Of a stretch of DNA of 64,000 nt, positions 8,136 through 16,902 are shown in pieces; the first letter of the stretch is position 1; every line of letters begins with the position of its first letter. A program made the position numbers and the translations under genes. The stretch comes from Paraburkholderia monticola (GTDB taxonomy: Bacteria; Pseudomonadota; Gammaproteobacteria; Burkholderiales; Burkholderiaceae). The notes below the pieces were generated by a model. That model was not told the DNA's origin, made no database searches, and worked only from the letters and a program-made list of their open reading frames with translations. The stretch covers positions 620,001-684,000 of the forward strand of contig NZ_LRBG01000037.1 in NCBI RefSeq assembly GCF_001580545.1, written 5' to 3'.

Positions 8136-9287
8136 TCATTCCGTCGCGGCGTCCAGCGCCGACGAGAGTGCGGTCAATGCGGGTCCAAGGCGCCCGGGCG
8201 GCAGATAGCCAAAGCCGACCCGGAAGGTACGGCTGCTTTCCCCGAACCATGTTCCGCACGCCAGCTGCAAATCATGCCCTGGCAGCAGATCCCAGAAACG
8301 TGAGACGGCAGTGTCATTGAATGCGTCCGGACGCAGGCGCACGCAGCACAGCGCACCAGCGTCGGGTCGAACCCACTCGACGCGTTTGCGCTCGCTCTCG
8401 CACCAGAGCGCCAGTTCCTGGAGTGCGCCGGCAAGCAACCGACGTCGCGGCGCGAGCACCCGCTCCCGATGACGCAAAAGCACGGTGGCGAGCGTTTCGT
8501 CGAGGACCGAGCCCGAGATCACCGTGTTCAGTTTGGCGACGGCGAGGCGCGCCCGAAGATCAGCGTCCGCGACTGTGAGCCAGCCTGTGCGCAATCCTGG
8601 CGCACCAAGCGCCTTCGATACCGAAGCGCCGGTGACGATACGCGCGTCGAGCGAGGCGAAACTGTCGACCACGGCCTCATCGCCATAGGCGGCTTCCCGA
8701 TAAGTCTCGTCGACGAAAAGTAGCGCTCGAGGAGACCGCGTTTCCATCAGGACAAGAAGCTTCTCGATATCGGTACGAGATACCTGAACGCCCGTTGGAT
8801 TTTGCGGCGAAGCGATGCTGACCAGCTTCGTCTTCGACGACAGGCTTGCGGCGATCGGGTCCAGTTCCAGCCGATAGCCATTCTCGAACGACAACTTGAC
8901 TTCGCGGACGTCGACGCCGGCTCCGAGAAGGCAGTCGCGGCTCGGCGGAAAGCAGGGTGTCGCGAGGACGGCCTCGTCGCCGGGCCGGCAGACCTCGTAA
9001 GCGAGAAGAAACAGCCCGAGCGCGGCGCCCTGCGTCGTGATGATCTGTTCGGCTGAGACGCCGCAGCCCTCTGCAATGGCTTCGCGCAGCGCCAACGACC
9101 CGGCCGAAGTTCCATAACCGAGTTTCAGATCGCGAATGCGCTCGAGACCCGCCAGGTCCAGCAGTTCGCCGACCGTCAAGTCTTGCGATGTGCTCTCCGC
9201 CAGGTTGAACGGACGATTCACGTCGAGCAGTGAAATGATTTCGTTGCGAGGAAATCTGCCGCGCCACGTCTGCTGTAAGCCATTCAT
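8136..9287 (-). CDS. PLP-dependent aminotransferase, class I/II
   Basis: A 383-residue fold-type I enzyme. Numbered from the chosen start: N163 in PQNPTG, D193 in FVDETY (pyridine nitrogen), K225 in ASVSKALGAPGLRTGW (Schiff base) and a conserved arginine near the C-terminus (RTFRVGFG). ATG at 9287 is chosen because GGAAGG precedes it and the reading further upstream (to 9443) has no family match and would run past the start of the divergent regulator. It would transfer an amino group between an amino acid and a keto acid; the substrate cannot be read from the sequence. It is divergent from a MocR regulator, a common control arrangement. Confidence 0.82.
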   Translation of the reverse strand: MNGLQQTWRGRFPRNEIISLLDVNRPFNLAESTSQDLTVGELLDLAGLERIRDLKLGYGTSAGSLALREAIAEGCGVSAEQIITTQGAALGLFLLAYEVCRPGDEAVLATPCFPPSRDCLLGAGVDVREVKLSFENGYRLELDPIAASLSSKTKLVSIASPQNPTGVQVSRTDIEKLLVLMETRSPRALLFVDETYREAAYGDEAVVDSFASLDARIVTGASVSKALGAPGLRTGWLTVADADLRARLAVAKLNTVISGSVLDETLATVLLRHRERVLAPRRRLLAGALQELALWCESERKRVEWVRPDAGALCCVRLRPDAFNDTAVSRFWDLLPGHDLQLACGTWFGESSRTFRVGFGYLPPGRLGPALTALSSALDAATE

Positions 9288-9468
9288 GGTTTTGCCTTCC
9301 GGTTGCGGTGAATTCTGCGCCGCGCATTCGATCGCGACGCATGCATCGTAGCCTCGTCCCGCAAACCATAACAGCCACAATTTTCCGCTGAATGGACCAA
9401 CACAGTTTCGCTTGGCGAGCCAGGGCGGCGCGCCGATAATCACGGATTACCCCGTCTTGAGCGCGCCC

Positions 9469-10902
9469 ATGGACACGTCCACTTCGTACCGTTACGAGCA
9501 ACTGGCCGAGCTCATCGTCGGCATGATCGACAAGGGGGCGCTCGCGCCAGGCATGCGGCTGCCATCGGTGCGCACAGTCAGCGAGCAGCATCGCATCAGC
9601 ATTTCCACCGCGTTACAGGCGTATCGCCTGCTAGAGGATCGCGGTGTCCTCGTCGCGCGTCCGCAGTCGGGCTTTTACGTCGCGGCGGCGCGCCGCGGCG
9701 CACGCGCATTGCCGTCGGCATCGCGGCCGCGCGCGAGGGCGTCGACCGTCTCGATCAGCGGAGCCGTAGCGGCGTTGCTCGAACATGCGTCGAATTCGAC
9801 CCTCGTGCCGCTGGGCTGCGCCGTACCCGACCCGGCGCTGCTGCAATCGAAGCGGCTCGACCTCGCGCTCGCGCGCGCCGCACGTCAAGACGGCACGCGC
9901 TACAACACCTATTGCGCACCCCAAGGCGAACCGCGCCTGCGCCGCGAGATTGCGAAGCGCGCGATGCGCGTCGGCCATGCGCTGTCGCCCGACGACGTGC
10001 TCGTGACGTGCGGCGCCACCGAGGCGCTCACGCTCGCGCTGACGACAGTCGCGAGGCGCGGCGACACGATCGCGATCGAATCACCCACCTACTTCGGGTT
10101 CCTGCATACCATCGAGATGCTGGGCCTCAAGGCATTCGAACTGCCGACTCACCCGACGCGCGGGATCGACGTCGGCGCAGTCGCGCGCCTGCTCGAAACG
10201 GAGCCGGTGGCGGCCTGCCTGCTGTCATCGAGCTTCAATAATCCGCTCGGCTCGATGATGGCCGAAGACGACAAACGCGCACTCCTCGCGGTGCTCGCGC
10301 GGCATGCCGTGCCGCTGATCGAAGACGACGTCTATGGCGACATTCACTTCGGACGCGAGCGGCCGAAGCCGTTCATCGCGCTCGACGGCGGCGCGAATAC
10401 GATCTACTGCAGCTCGTTTTCGAAATCGCTGGCGCCCGGATACCGGGTCGGTTGGATCGCGGCGGGCGCCTATACGCAGCAAGTGATGGAGCGCAAGCTC
10501 GCGTTCAGCCTCTGCAGCCCGGTCTTGCCTCAGATCGCGCTCGCGGACTTCCTCGAGAGCGGCGCCTACGATTCACACCTGCGCCGCATCCGCCGGGTCT
10601 TCGAAGAAAACCTCGCGCACATGACTCGCACGATCGAGGCCAGCTTCCCGGCAGACACGAAAGTAAGCCGGCCAGCAGGCGGCTTCGTGCTGTGGCTCGA
10701 ACTGCCACGACGCTTCGATTCGCGCGCGCTCTTCGACGAGGCGCTCGAGCAAGGCATCTGCTTCGCGCCCGGTGATGTATTTTCCGCGAGCCGGCGCTTT
10801 CGCAATTGCTTGCGCCTGAGCGCCGGGCATGCGTGGAACGACGACATGGAACAGGGAATTCGCCGCCTGGGCCGCTTGGCACGAACGCTGCTCGCGCGCT
10901 AG
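9469..10902 (+). CDS. MocR-type regulator (GntR HTH fused to aminotransferase domain)
   Basis: 477 residues: a winged helix at about 8-75 (LAPGMRLPSVRTVSEQHRIS) joined to a class I aminotransferase domain from about 110 to the end, with SSFNNPLG, EDDVYGD and the PLP lysine K319 in SFSKSLAPGYRVGW. MocR proteins bind DNA and sense PLP or PLP adducts. ATG at 9469 is used; the TTG at 9412 would add 19 unlike residues. Divergent from the aminotransferase gene with 181 bases between the starts, so that operon is its likely target. Its 3' end overlaps the convergent HTH gene by four bases. Confidence 0.9.
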   Translation: MDTSTSYRYEQLAELIVGMIDKGALAPGMRLPSVRTVSEQHRISISTALQAYRLLEDRGVLVARPQSGFYVAAARRGARALPSASRPRARASTVSISGAVAALLEHASNSTLVPLGCAVPDPALLQSKRLDLALARAARQDGTRYNTYCAPQGEPRLRREIAKRAMRVGHALSPDDVLVTCGATEALTLALTTVARRGDTIAIESPTYFGFLHTIEMLGLKAFELPTHPTRGIDVGAVARLLETEPVAACLLSSSFNNPLGSMMAEDDKRALLAVLARHAVPLIEDDVYGDIHFGRERPKPFIALDGGANTIYCSSFSKSLAPGYRVGWIAAGAYTQQVMERKLAFSLCSPVLPQIALADFLESGAYDSHLRRIRRVFEENLAHMTRTIEASFPADTKVSRPAGGFVLWLELPRRFDSRALFDEALEQGICFAPGDVFSASRRFRNCLRLSAGHAWNDDMEQGIRRLGRLARTLLAR

Positions 10903-11741
10903 GCGTCGACCGGACTTTTGTCCATTGCAGCGACGGCGTTGCGAATGCGCTTTGCGATCCGCGCGTCGAGCGGTGTGTAGACGAGCATGCTGAGGTCTGG
11001 CCGACCATCGACGGCGAACAGTGAATATTCCATCTCGATGGCCCCGAACTGGGGATGCAGCAGGCGTTTCACGTGCTCGCCTTCGCTGTGGCCGAATACC
11101 TGGTTCTCGCGCCACATACGATCGAAGTCCGGGCTGGCGCGGCACAGATCATCCACCAGATCGCCCACTTCGGAAGCGAGCCCGGCGCGCGCAACGTCCG
11201 CGCGGAACGTCCCCACGACGAAGCGCGCGACGCTTTCCCAATCGTGCTGTTTTGCACGGACGGCCGGGTCGCCGAACAGGAAGCGCAGGATGTTGCGCTG
11301 GCCCGGCGGCAACGTGCCGTAGTCGGTGAGCACGACAGCCGCGGCACGATTCCACGCGATCACGTCCCACGTCGCGGTCTTGATGATCGACGGGCTGGCA
11401 TCGAGCGAATCGAGCACGCGCTGCAAGCGCGGGTCTACTCCGTCCGAGGACTGGTAGCGCACTTCCGGCGGCCGCCCCAGGCCCAGCATGAAAAGATGTT
11501 CGCGCTCGGTATTCGTCAACATCAACGCCGCGCAGATGCGCTCCAGCACCGCCGCGGAAGGTGCGCCGCCGCGGCCCTGCTCGAGCCACGTGTACCACGT
11601 CGAGCTGATGTTCGCGCGCTGGGCCACTTCTTCCCGTCGCAGTCCGGGCGTACGCCTGCGGCCCGAAAAGCCGAAGCTGGCCGGATCGAGCCGGGTGCGG
11701 CGGCTGCGTAGAAAGTCGCCGAGGGATTGGGCGGTGTTCAC
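10899..11741 (-). CDS. HTH regulator with MmyB-like ligand-binding domain
   Basis: 280 residues: an N-terminal XRE-type helix-turn-helix (LRREEVAQRANISSTWYTWL) and a C-terminal MmyB-like PAS domain (SIIKTATWDVIAWNRAA, later LFAVDGRPDLSMLVYTPLD). The start codon is GTG at 11741, with no strong ribosome site. This family usually controls a divergent short-chain dehydrogenase, exactly the layout here. The palindrome at 11788-11804 in the shared gap is the probable operator. Activation or repression cannot be told from the sequence. Confidence 0.88.
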   Translation of the reverse strand: MNTAQSLGDFLRSRRTRLDPASFGFSGRRRTPGLRREEVAQRANISSTWYTWLEQGRGGAPSAAVLERICAALMLTNTEREHLFMLGLGRPPEVRYQSSDGVDPRLQRVLDSLDASPSIIKTATWDVIAWNRAAAVVLTDYGTLPPGQRNILRFLFGDPAVRAKQHDWESVARFVVGTFRADVARAGLASEVGDLVDDLCRASPDFDRMWRENQVFGHSEGEHVKRLLHPQFGAIEMEYSLFAVDGRPDLSMLVYTPLDARIAKRIRNAVAAMDKSPVDA

Positions 11742-11781
11742 GGGGATGAATAACCTGTTAGTCGCTTTACCGGGATAAGCT

Positions 11782-11817
11782 CACTACTTCAATAGCATAT
11801 TGAATGATCGCATAGTG
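11782..11817. promoter_or_regulatory. Nested dyad in the divergent HTH/SDR promoter
   Basis: TTCAATAGCATATTGAA (11788-11804) is a perfect 7+3+7 palindrome, framed by CACTA (11782-11786) and TAGTG (11813-11817). It lies between the GTG of the HTH gene and the ATG of the SDR gene. It is the best candidate for the MmyB-like regulator's operator. No binding evidence beyond symmetry and position. Confidence 0.6.
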
Positions 11818-11845
11818 CATGGGTGCTTATCCTGGAGACTTGACC

Positions 11846-12733
11846 ATGCGTATCTTTCTAACCGGCGCCACCGGGTTTATCGGCTCGGCTTTGGTGCCCG
11901 AACTTATCAAGGCTGGGCATCAGGTTATCGGCATGACCCGATCCGAGCAGGGCGCGGACGCGCTGAGCGCAGCGGGCGCGGAGGTCCATCGCGGCACGCT
12001 CGAAGACACCGACAGCCTGCGCAGCGGCGCCGCGAAGGCGGACGCCGTCATCCACCTTGCGTTCGATCATGATTTCTCGCACTTCTTGGAAAACTGCGAG
12101 AAGGACAAGCGCGCGATCGCAGCGCTAGGATCGGCGCTCGCGGGTTCCGATCGGCCGCTTCTCATCACGTCAGGTACGGGTGTCGGCAGCCGCGATGACG
12201 GACAACCGGCCACCGAGGACGTGTTCAACACTGGCCACCCGAACCCGCGCATCGGCTCGGAGCTAGCCGGCAACGCGCTGCTGGAGGCGGGCGTCAATGT
12301 GTCGGTGATGCGCCTGCCGCAAGTGCATAACCCGTTCCGGCAAGGCCTGATCACGCCGCTCATCGAGATCGCGCGGGAGAAAGGCGTGTGCGCCTATGTG
12401 GAGCAGGGTCGTCACCGCTGGCCGGCGGGGCATCTGTCGGACGTCGTGCGGCTGTACCGGCTCGCGATCGAGAGAGGCGAGCGCGGCGCGCGCTATCACG
12501 CGGTCGGTGAGGAAGGCGTCAGCGCTCGCGAGATTGCCGAGGCGCTGGGGCGTGGCCTGAAGTTGCCGGTGGTCTCGATCGCGCGCGACGAAGCCCAGGC
12601 GTACTTCGGGTGGATGGCGATGTTCGCCGCGCTCGATATGCCGGCATCGAGTGCGCAAACGCAGGCGCGTTTGGGCTGGCGACCGACGGGCCCGACGCTC
12701 CTGTCCGATCTGAACGAAGCGCGCTACGTCTAG
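11846..12733 (+). CDS. SDR-family (extended) NAD(P)-dependent oxidoreductase/epimerase
   Basis: 295 residues with the Rossmann glycine motif TGATGFIGSALV at the N-terminus, and a substrate half with RLPQVHNPFRQGLITPLIEIAR and WPAGHLSDVVRLYRLA. It belongs to the atypical/extended SDR group annotated as NAD-dependent epimerase/dehydratase-like. The usual YxxxK catalytic pair is not evident, as in other atypical members. ATG at 11846 has GGAG eight bases upstream. Divergent from the MmyB-like regulator, its probable controller. The substrate is unknown. Confidence 0.85.
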   Translation: MRIFLTGATGFIGSALVPELIKAGHQVIGMTRSEQGADALSAAGAEVHRGTLEDTDSLRSGAAKADAVIHLAFDHDFSHFLENCEKDKRAIAALGSALAGSDRPLLITSGTGVGSRDDGQPATEDVFNTGHPNPRIGSELAGNALLEAGVNVSVMRLPQVHNPFRQGLITPLIEIAREKGVCAYVEQGRHRWPAGHLSDVVRLYRLAIERGERGARYHAVGEEGVSAREIAEALGRGLKLPVVSIARDEAQAYFGWMAMFAALDMPASSAQTQARLGWRPTGPTLLSDLNEARYV

Positions 12734-13182
12734 CTGTCGACGTAACCGTCGCGGTCATTGTCAACCGGATGGCCCTTGCTTGGCGTCCGGCTGACGTACC
12801 GCGGCCAACGTATGAGTGGTGGTACTGGCGTGGTGACGAAAGCTCGGCATGGCCCATGCTGCGCTGCCGTTCACGTCGGTATTGGATCGGAGAGACAACA
12901 CACGCCAACTTGAATGCGCGGGCTGCGCGACATGATCTAAGTGTGCCGTCCGGCCGGCGTGCTGACCCGTTATCAATTCACAAGGACGCCATTCGCAGCA
13001 AACCTGGTTGGACCGCTACGTCCTCCGACGCTCCTGCTGGCTTCATACACACGGGGCGCGCGCGAGCACAAGCTGAAAAGCGTCGCCATGCAGATTCACG
13101 CGATGCGCACGAGTCGCTGCGTAACATACCGGCTTGACCAGCATCGTGGTCGCCCATTGGCAGCGCGATTTGTCGCCCCTGT
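12734..13182. other. Gap without a supported gene
   Basis: About 450 bases between the SDR gene and the small exported protein on the minus strand. The reading frames here lack family resemblance, start signals or codon bias. Base composition is a little lower in GC than the neighbours. I see no RNA gene or clear terminator. Confidence 0.5.
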
Positions 13183-13446
13183 CTATTGTTTCATCCTGCC
13201 GGTCGCGTCGGTCCCCGACGCGCCCTGCGGTGACATTCCCTTTTCGCGTTGGTGCATCAAGGTTCCGCTAGCGGCCTTGCTGCTGCCGGCAGCCGCGGCT
13301 CGATCCATGCTGTGACTGCCGGTGCCGGGCTGCGCTTCCTGCTGGTCCTGCCCGGTGGGCTTGGCACTGTTGCTGTTTGTCTGCGCGAACACGCAGGTGC
13401 TGGCAATCAACGAAACCACGCTCAAAATCGTCGCTACCCGCTTCAT
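13183..13446 (-). CDS. Small secreted low-complexity protein
   Basis: 87 residues. A signal peptide (MKRVATILSVVSLIASTCVFA) is followed by an Asn/Ser/Gln/Gly-rich mature part of about 65 residues without a recognisable fold. ATG at 13446 is chosen because GGAG lies at good spacing and the longer reading (from 13503) precedes a proper signal peptide with unrelated sequence. It resembles in style the exported protein at 13869-14144, divergent across a 420-base gap. Export is likely; function is unknown. Confidence 0.6.
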   Translation of the reverse strand: MKRVATILSVVSLIASTCVFAQTNSNSAKPTGQDQQEAQPGTGSHSMDRAAAAGSSKAASGTLMHQREKGMSPQGASGTDATGRMKQ

Positions 13447-13868
13447 GATCGTCTCCGGTCCGGTGGCGCTATGCGCGCCGATGCCGCGCCTACGCCGCAG
13501 CATGCGTCATACCCGACTCCTGCATACAACCCGATTTTGCTGCTCGCGAGGTGCGAGACAAGGCAGATTGCCCGTCGTCGTCACTGAGGCAGAACTCGTC
13601 AGCTGCGTGATTGCGTAAGTGGTGCTGCTGTTATATCGGACGCGTCATCGTTCTTGGTGAGCGTTCGGCTGGATCTGATGGCAACCGTTGTCGCGGTCGA
13701 CGGCGGCGAATTCGTCACGAGCCGGCCACGTCGCGTGGGTCGTAACAGGTGTTCTCGTCGTTGGGTGGTTCCACGCTGCTCGGCTCCGACACGGTATGCG
13801 AATTGCGGGCACGAACATACGGATTAGCGCCGTCCGGCGTTGACCGATTCGTACTTGAGGGGACTGCC
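13447..13868. other. Divergent intergenic region between two small exported proteins
   Basis: About 420 bases. A GG-N10-GC element at 13793-13806 precedes the rightward gene. On the other strand GGGTATGACGCATGC around 13500-13515 also fits GG-N10-GC, but with ATGC in place of TTGC, so it is weaker. No gene is supported here. Confidence 0.45.
13793..13806 (+). promoter_or_regulatory. Sigma-54-like (-24/-12) element
   Basis: GGTATGCGAATTGC fits GG-N10-GC with TTGC at the -12 side, 62 bases before the ATG at 13869. Similar elements lie before several genes in this stress block. No activator site was identified, so this is a pattern-based call. Confidence 0.4.
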
Positions 13869-14144
13869 ATGCGAGTTGCGACGAAAGGGGTTTTGATTTC
13901 TGTGCTTCTGGTTGGAATATCGGGTAACGTTTTTGCCCAAGGCGCAGGCGGCGGTGCCGCTGGAGGACAAGGCGGTACGGGAATGAGCAAGCCGAATTCT
14001 GGCGGATCGACCGATACGGTTTCGGGCGCGTCAGGGGCTAATACGATGGCACCGGCAACAACGGGTTCGCACAAGAAGATGCACAAGAAGGCGGGGTCCG
14101 CCACGCCTTCGTCGGCTACCGACCCTGCCTCGGGTGGAAGCTGA
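13869..14144 (+). CDS. Small secreted Gly/Ser/Thr-rich protein
   Basis: 91 residues: a signal peptide (hydrophobic GVLISVLLVGISGNVFA, cleavage probably after VFA), then a Gly- and Ser-rich linker-like segment (AGGGAAGGQGGTG) and a basic stretch HKKMHKKAG before a Ser/Thr/Pro tail. GAGGGG precedes the ATG at 13869. The longer reading from 13749 adds 40 unrelated residues and is rejected. No domain is recognised. Similar in design to the exported protein on the other side of the gap; both are probably envelope stress proteins, which is inference. Confidence 0.62.
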   Translation: MRVATKGVLISVLLVGISGNVFAQGAGGGAAGGQGGTGMSKPNSGGSTDTVSGASGANTMAPATTGSHKKMHKKAGSATPSSATDPASGGS

Positions 14145-14154
14145 GCGATAGGAT

Positions 14155-14214
14155 TCCGGACGCCGGGCGACCTCGAGTCCGGAGGGCCTCAGGGGCGGAG
14201 GACCGCGCCTGAGG
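14155..14214. terminator. Two tandem dyads between convergent genes
   Basis: TCCGGAC (14155-14161) pairs with GTCCGGA (14177-14183), and CCTCAGG (14187-14193) pairs with CCTGAGG (14208-14214). Both lie between the 3' ends of the rightward exported-protein gene and the leftward ferritin-like gene. No T-run follows, so they may be weak bidirectional terminators. Confidence 0.4.
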
Positions 14215-14277
14215 ACAACGGGTGTTACGACGTGGCCCCGTGCCGTAGAGGACGGCCGCTTCCAGATGCATCAAGGG

Positions 14278-14772
14278 CTAATGAGCCATCGCTTCTTCGA
14301 CTATGGTTCCTTGCGCCAACACCGTCAGCTTTTCATCGGCGGCCTTTTCTTCCTTCAGCGTATCGAGCAACAGCTTCTGGGCGGCAGACTCGCCCAGCTT
14401 TTCGGCCAGCGCAGCGAGCGTTCCGTAGGTCGCGATTTCATAATGCTCGACCTTTTGAGCGGCTCCGATGAGAGCGAGGTCGAGAATGGGCCCTTTTTCC
14501 ATTTCCTCAATCACCTCGCCTCCTTCCTCGACAAGCCCTTCCATCGCGGCGCACTTGATTCGCTTCAGTTTGATACCGCAGGACTCGACAACCTGGTCGA
14601 TTCTCGCGACCTGCCCGTGCGTTTCCTCCAGATGCATTTCGAACAGCGCTTTCAATTCGGGGCTGGTCGAGGCGCGCGCCAGTTTCGGGAGCGCTTTGGT
14701 CAGCTGCTTTTCCGCGCTGTAGACGTCGGACAGCGAGTGAATAAACAGGTCTTTCACAGTCTTTGCGGTCAT
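14278..14772 (-). CDS. Ferritin-like protein, YciE/YciF (DUF892) family
   Basis: 164 residues, all-helical, beginning TVKDLFIHSLSDVYSAEKQL, the typical DUF892 opening. Metal-binding glutamates and histidines appear in FEMHLEETHGQVARI and in AAQKVEHYEIATYGTL, the ferritin-like carboxylate pattern. Members form small di-iron or di-manganese four-helix bundles tied to osmotic and oxidative stress. It is divergent from the Mn-catalase gene, so the pair probably answers the same signal. Length is normal for the family. The exact reaction is unknown. Confidence 0.88.
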   Translation of the reverse strand: MTAKTVKDLFIHSLSDVYSAEKQLTKALPKLARASTSPELKALFEMHLEETHGQVARIDQVVESCGIKLKRIKCAAMEGLVEEGGEVIEEMEKGPILDLALIGAAQKVEHYEIATYGTLAALAEKLGESAAQKLLLDTLKEEKAADEKLTVLAQGTIVEEAMAH

Positions 14773-15125
14773 GATTTGCTCTCTCGTAAGGGGTAGAAAA
14801 CAGAGAAGAGAATCCGGCGGTGCACCAGACGACCCACAGATATCTCGACGCTATCGACGCGCAACGGCTATTCCCGAAGTCCTCACCCTCCAGAAAATAA
14901 TTTCGAGCCGTACACGTTGTTTCGGGAACGCGACATGCGGAACAAGGACGCAGTCTCCCTGCCCATGTGCGGTGCGTTTGCCGCCCCTCGCCAGAACTCA
15001 TCCTTCTGAGACCTCCGTTGTGAAAGCGGTGCGCGACAGCATCGCCGCTTTCACGACTTCCGAATCCTGTTGCCTGGCGTTATAGACGGTGCTCCGTCAT
15101 TGCCGGGCTCTTAAAGGAGAACACC
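14773..15125. other. Divergent promoter region of ferritin-like and Mn-catalase genes
   Basis: About 350 bases without a supported gene. Its main structure is a dyad at 15020-15054, given separately. The rest shows no RNA gene or coding frame I can support. Confidence 0.5.
15020..15054. promoter_or_regulatory. 10-bp perfect inverted repeat before Mn-catalase
   Basis: GTGAAAGCGG (15020-15029) and its complement CCGCTTTCAC (15045-15054) are separated by 15 bases, 71 bases before the Mn-catalase ATG. It could be an operator for a dimeric regulator or a 5' leader hairpin. No T-run follows. Confidence 0.45.
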
Positions 15126-16001
15126 ATGTTTGTCCATAACAAGCGCCTCCAATACACGGTGCGTGTTTCCGCGCCTAATCCCGGCCTCGCAAATCTGCTG
15201 CTCGAGCAATTTGGCGGACCACAAGGTGAGCTCGGCGCGGCATGCCGGTATTTCACTCAGGCTGTGGGCGAAGATGACCCTGGTCGCAAGGACCTCCTGT
15301 TCGACATTGCAACGGAAGAACTCAGCCATCTGGAAATCGTCGGGTCCATCGTCGCGATGCTGAACAAGGGGGCAAAGGGTCAGCTAGCGGAAGCGGTTGA
15401 AAGTGAAGCTGAGCTCTATCGCGGCATGACCGGCGGTGGCAACGACTCCCATATCACAGCGCTACTGTATGGGGGCGGCCCGGCACTCACCAATTCCGCT
15501 GGGGTTCCGTGGTCAGCAGCCTATGTCGATACCATCGGTGAGCCCACCGCAGACCTTCGATCCAATATTGCGGCGGAAGCGCGGGCCAAGATTGTGTACG
15601 AACGGCTAATTAACGTGACCGATGACCCCGCCATCAAGGAAACGCTGGGCTTTCTGATGACGCGGGAAATCGCCCATCAGAAGTCGTTCGAAAAAGCGCT
15701 CCATTCCATCCAGCCGAATTTCCCTCAGGGAAAGCTTCCCGGTGTCCCGGAATTTACAAGCGTCTATTACAAAATGTCCGCAAGTGATGGAGCTCCGCGA
15801 GGTCCGTGGAATGAGGGGCCCGAGTGGGAATTCGTCGAAGCGCCGAAACCGGCTGTGGACGGTGGCGACGGCACGGCAACCGTGAACGTGACGGCCGACG
15901 AAGCCGAGGTTCTTCGAGCCATGGCTTCGCGTACGGCGTCGGACACTTCCTCTGACCCGATGACTGGCGCTGACCTCGGTGTGGGAGAAGCCGTGAAGTG
16001 A
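15126..16001 (+). CDS. Manganese catalase
   Basis: 291 residues. It disproportionates hydrogen peroxide using a di-manganese centre in the cytoplasm. Ligand-bearing helices are visible: DIATEELSHLEIVGSIVAML (Glu/His pair) and TREIAHQKSFEKAL, with the family segment GNDSHITALLYGGGPALTNS between the helices. The C-terminal tail from about 245 is Thr/Glu-rich and probably disordered. AAGGAG precedes the ATG. It is the anchor of the stress block, beside the YciE-type protein and the phasin. A short GC hairpin ends the gene. Confidence 0.93.
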   Translation: MFVHNKRLQYTVRVSAPNPGLANLLLEQFGGPQGELGAACRYFTQAVGEDDPGRKDLLFDIATEELSHLEIVGSIVAMLNKGAKGQLAEAVESEAELYRGMTGGGNDSHITALLYGGGPALTNSAGVPWSAAYVDTIGEPTADLRSNIAAEARAKIVYERLINVTDDPAIKETLGFLMTREIAHQKSFEKALHSIQPNFPQGKLPGVPEFTSVYYKMSASDGAPRGPWNEGPEWEFVEAPKPAVDGGDGTATVNVTADEAEVLRAMASRTASDTSSDPMTGADLGVGEAVK

Positions 16002-16009
16002 GAGTCGCA

Positions 16010-16030
16010 GGGGCTCAAAACAGGAGCCCC
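16010..16030 (+). terminator. Hairpin after Mn-catalase
   Basis: GGGGCTC (16010-16016) pairs with GAGCCCC (16024-16030) over a 7-nt loop AAAACAG, nine bases after the Mn-catalase stop. The following sequence ATTCTCTGGATTTTCC is only moderately T-rich, so the terminator is probable rather than certain. Confidence 0.65.
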
Positions 16031-16255
16031 ATTCTCTGGATTTTCCTCTACTTCGTTCTGCTGATAATAAATTGACCGAGAAAATCGGGCTTGTTGTTAT
16101 CGCGAGGCTAAATGATTAGGGCACGATTGACTTCAGGAATAATGCGCCTACAATGAATTTTGTTGCGCCGCAGCAATTGGCCGTTGGCCCATGACCCGTG
16201 CTCCTGAATCCGTTCAGGGTCCTTGCACCGGTCGTCTTCCCTATCTGGAGCATTC

Positions 16256-16657
16256 ATGAGCACACTTATCCCCCAGCGTCTGGTAGACGCACAAAATACC
16301 GGTATCCAGCAGCTATTTGCCTTCTCGAGCACCGCATTTGACGGCTTGGAAAAATTGACACAGCTAAATCTTCAGGTAGTCAAAGCGACGCTCGCTGAAA
16401 ACGAGGCTCTGATGGCCAAGGCGTTGTCCGCGAAACCTGAGGAGCTGATTGCGCTGTCGACCAGCCTCGTGAAGCCCACTGCGGAAAAACTCACGGCGTA
16501 CAGCCGCCACGTCTACGAAATCATGTCAGGTGTTCAGAGTGCATTAACTGCCACCGCGCCGTCTCAATACCAGCAGCATGCGCGTGATGCGCAGGGTTTC
16601 GTCGAGAGTCTCACGAAGAGCGCCTCCCTCGGAACGAACATTGTCGAGGCCGAATAG
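16256..16657 (+). CDS. Phasin family protein
   Basis: 133 residues, helical, with the Phasin_2 pattern: an N-terminal segment LVDAQNTGIQQLFAFSSTAF, then a heptad-like amphipathic helix (LNLQVVKATLAENEALMAKA) and LTAYSRHVYEIMSGVQSALT. Phasins coat polyhydroxyalkanoate granules and limit their size; some act as stress proteins. ATG at 16256 has CTGGAG upstream; the longer reading from 16223 is not needed. No PHA synthase is in the window. Position in the stress block suggests a link to carbon storage under stress, which is inference. Confidence 0.85.
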   Translation: MSTLIPQRLVDAQNTGIQQLFAFSSTAFDGLEKLTQLNLQVVKATLAENEALMAKALSAKPEELIALSTSLVKPTAEKLTAYSRHVYEIMSGVQSALTATAPSQYQQHARDAQGFVESLTKSASLGTNIVEAE

Positions 16658-16902
16658 ACATAGATTGACGGACCGGTTTCGTCGCGTTGCACGCGGTCTC
16701 CAGGCTCCATGGGACGCGGCGTGATTTACGGAATGAGTCGGAGCGCTGGTTCCCGGCTCTATCCCGCACTTTCTGCTGATTCTGCTCCCCCTTGACGGTG
16801 CCTCATTGGTCGCAACCCTCGGGGGACATTTTTCTCCGCAACGCTCATCTGGCAATTTGTGATGGTGTGCGGCGAACCCTATAGCGGCGTCTGGGAGATT
16901 CG

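Noticed and set aside
11788-11804. Palindrome considered as a terminator
   Set aside because: It is A/T-rich, without a T-run, and lies between two divergent starts, so an operator is the better reading.
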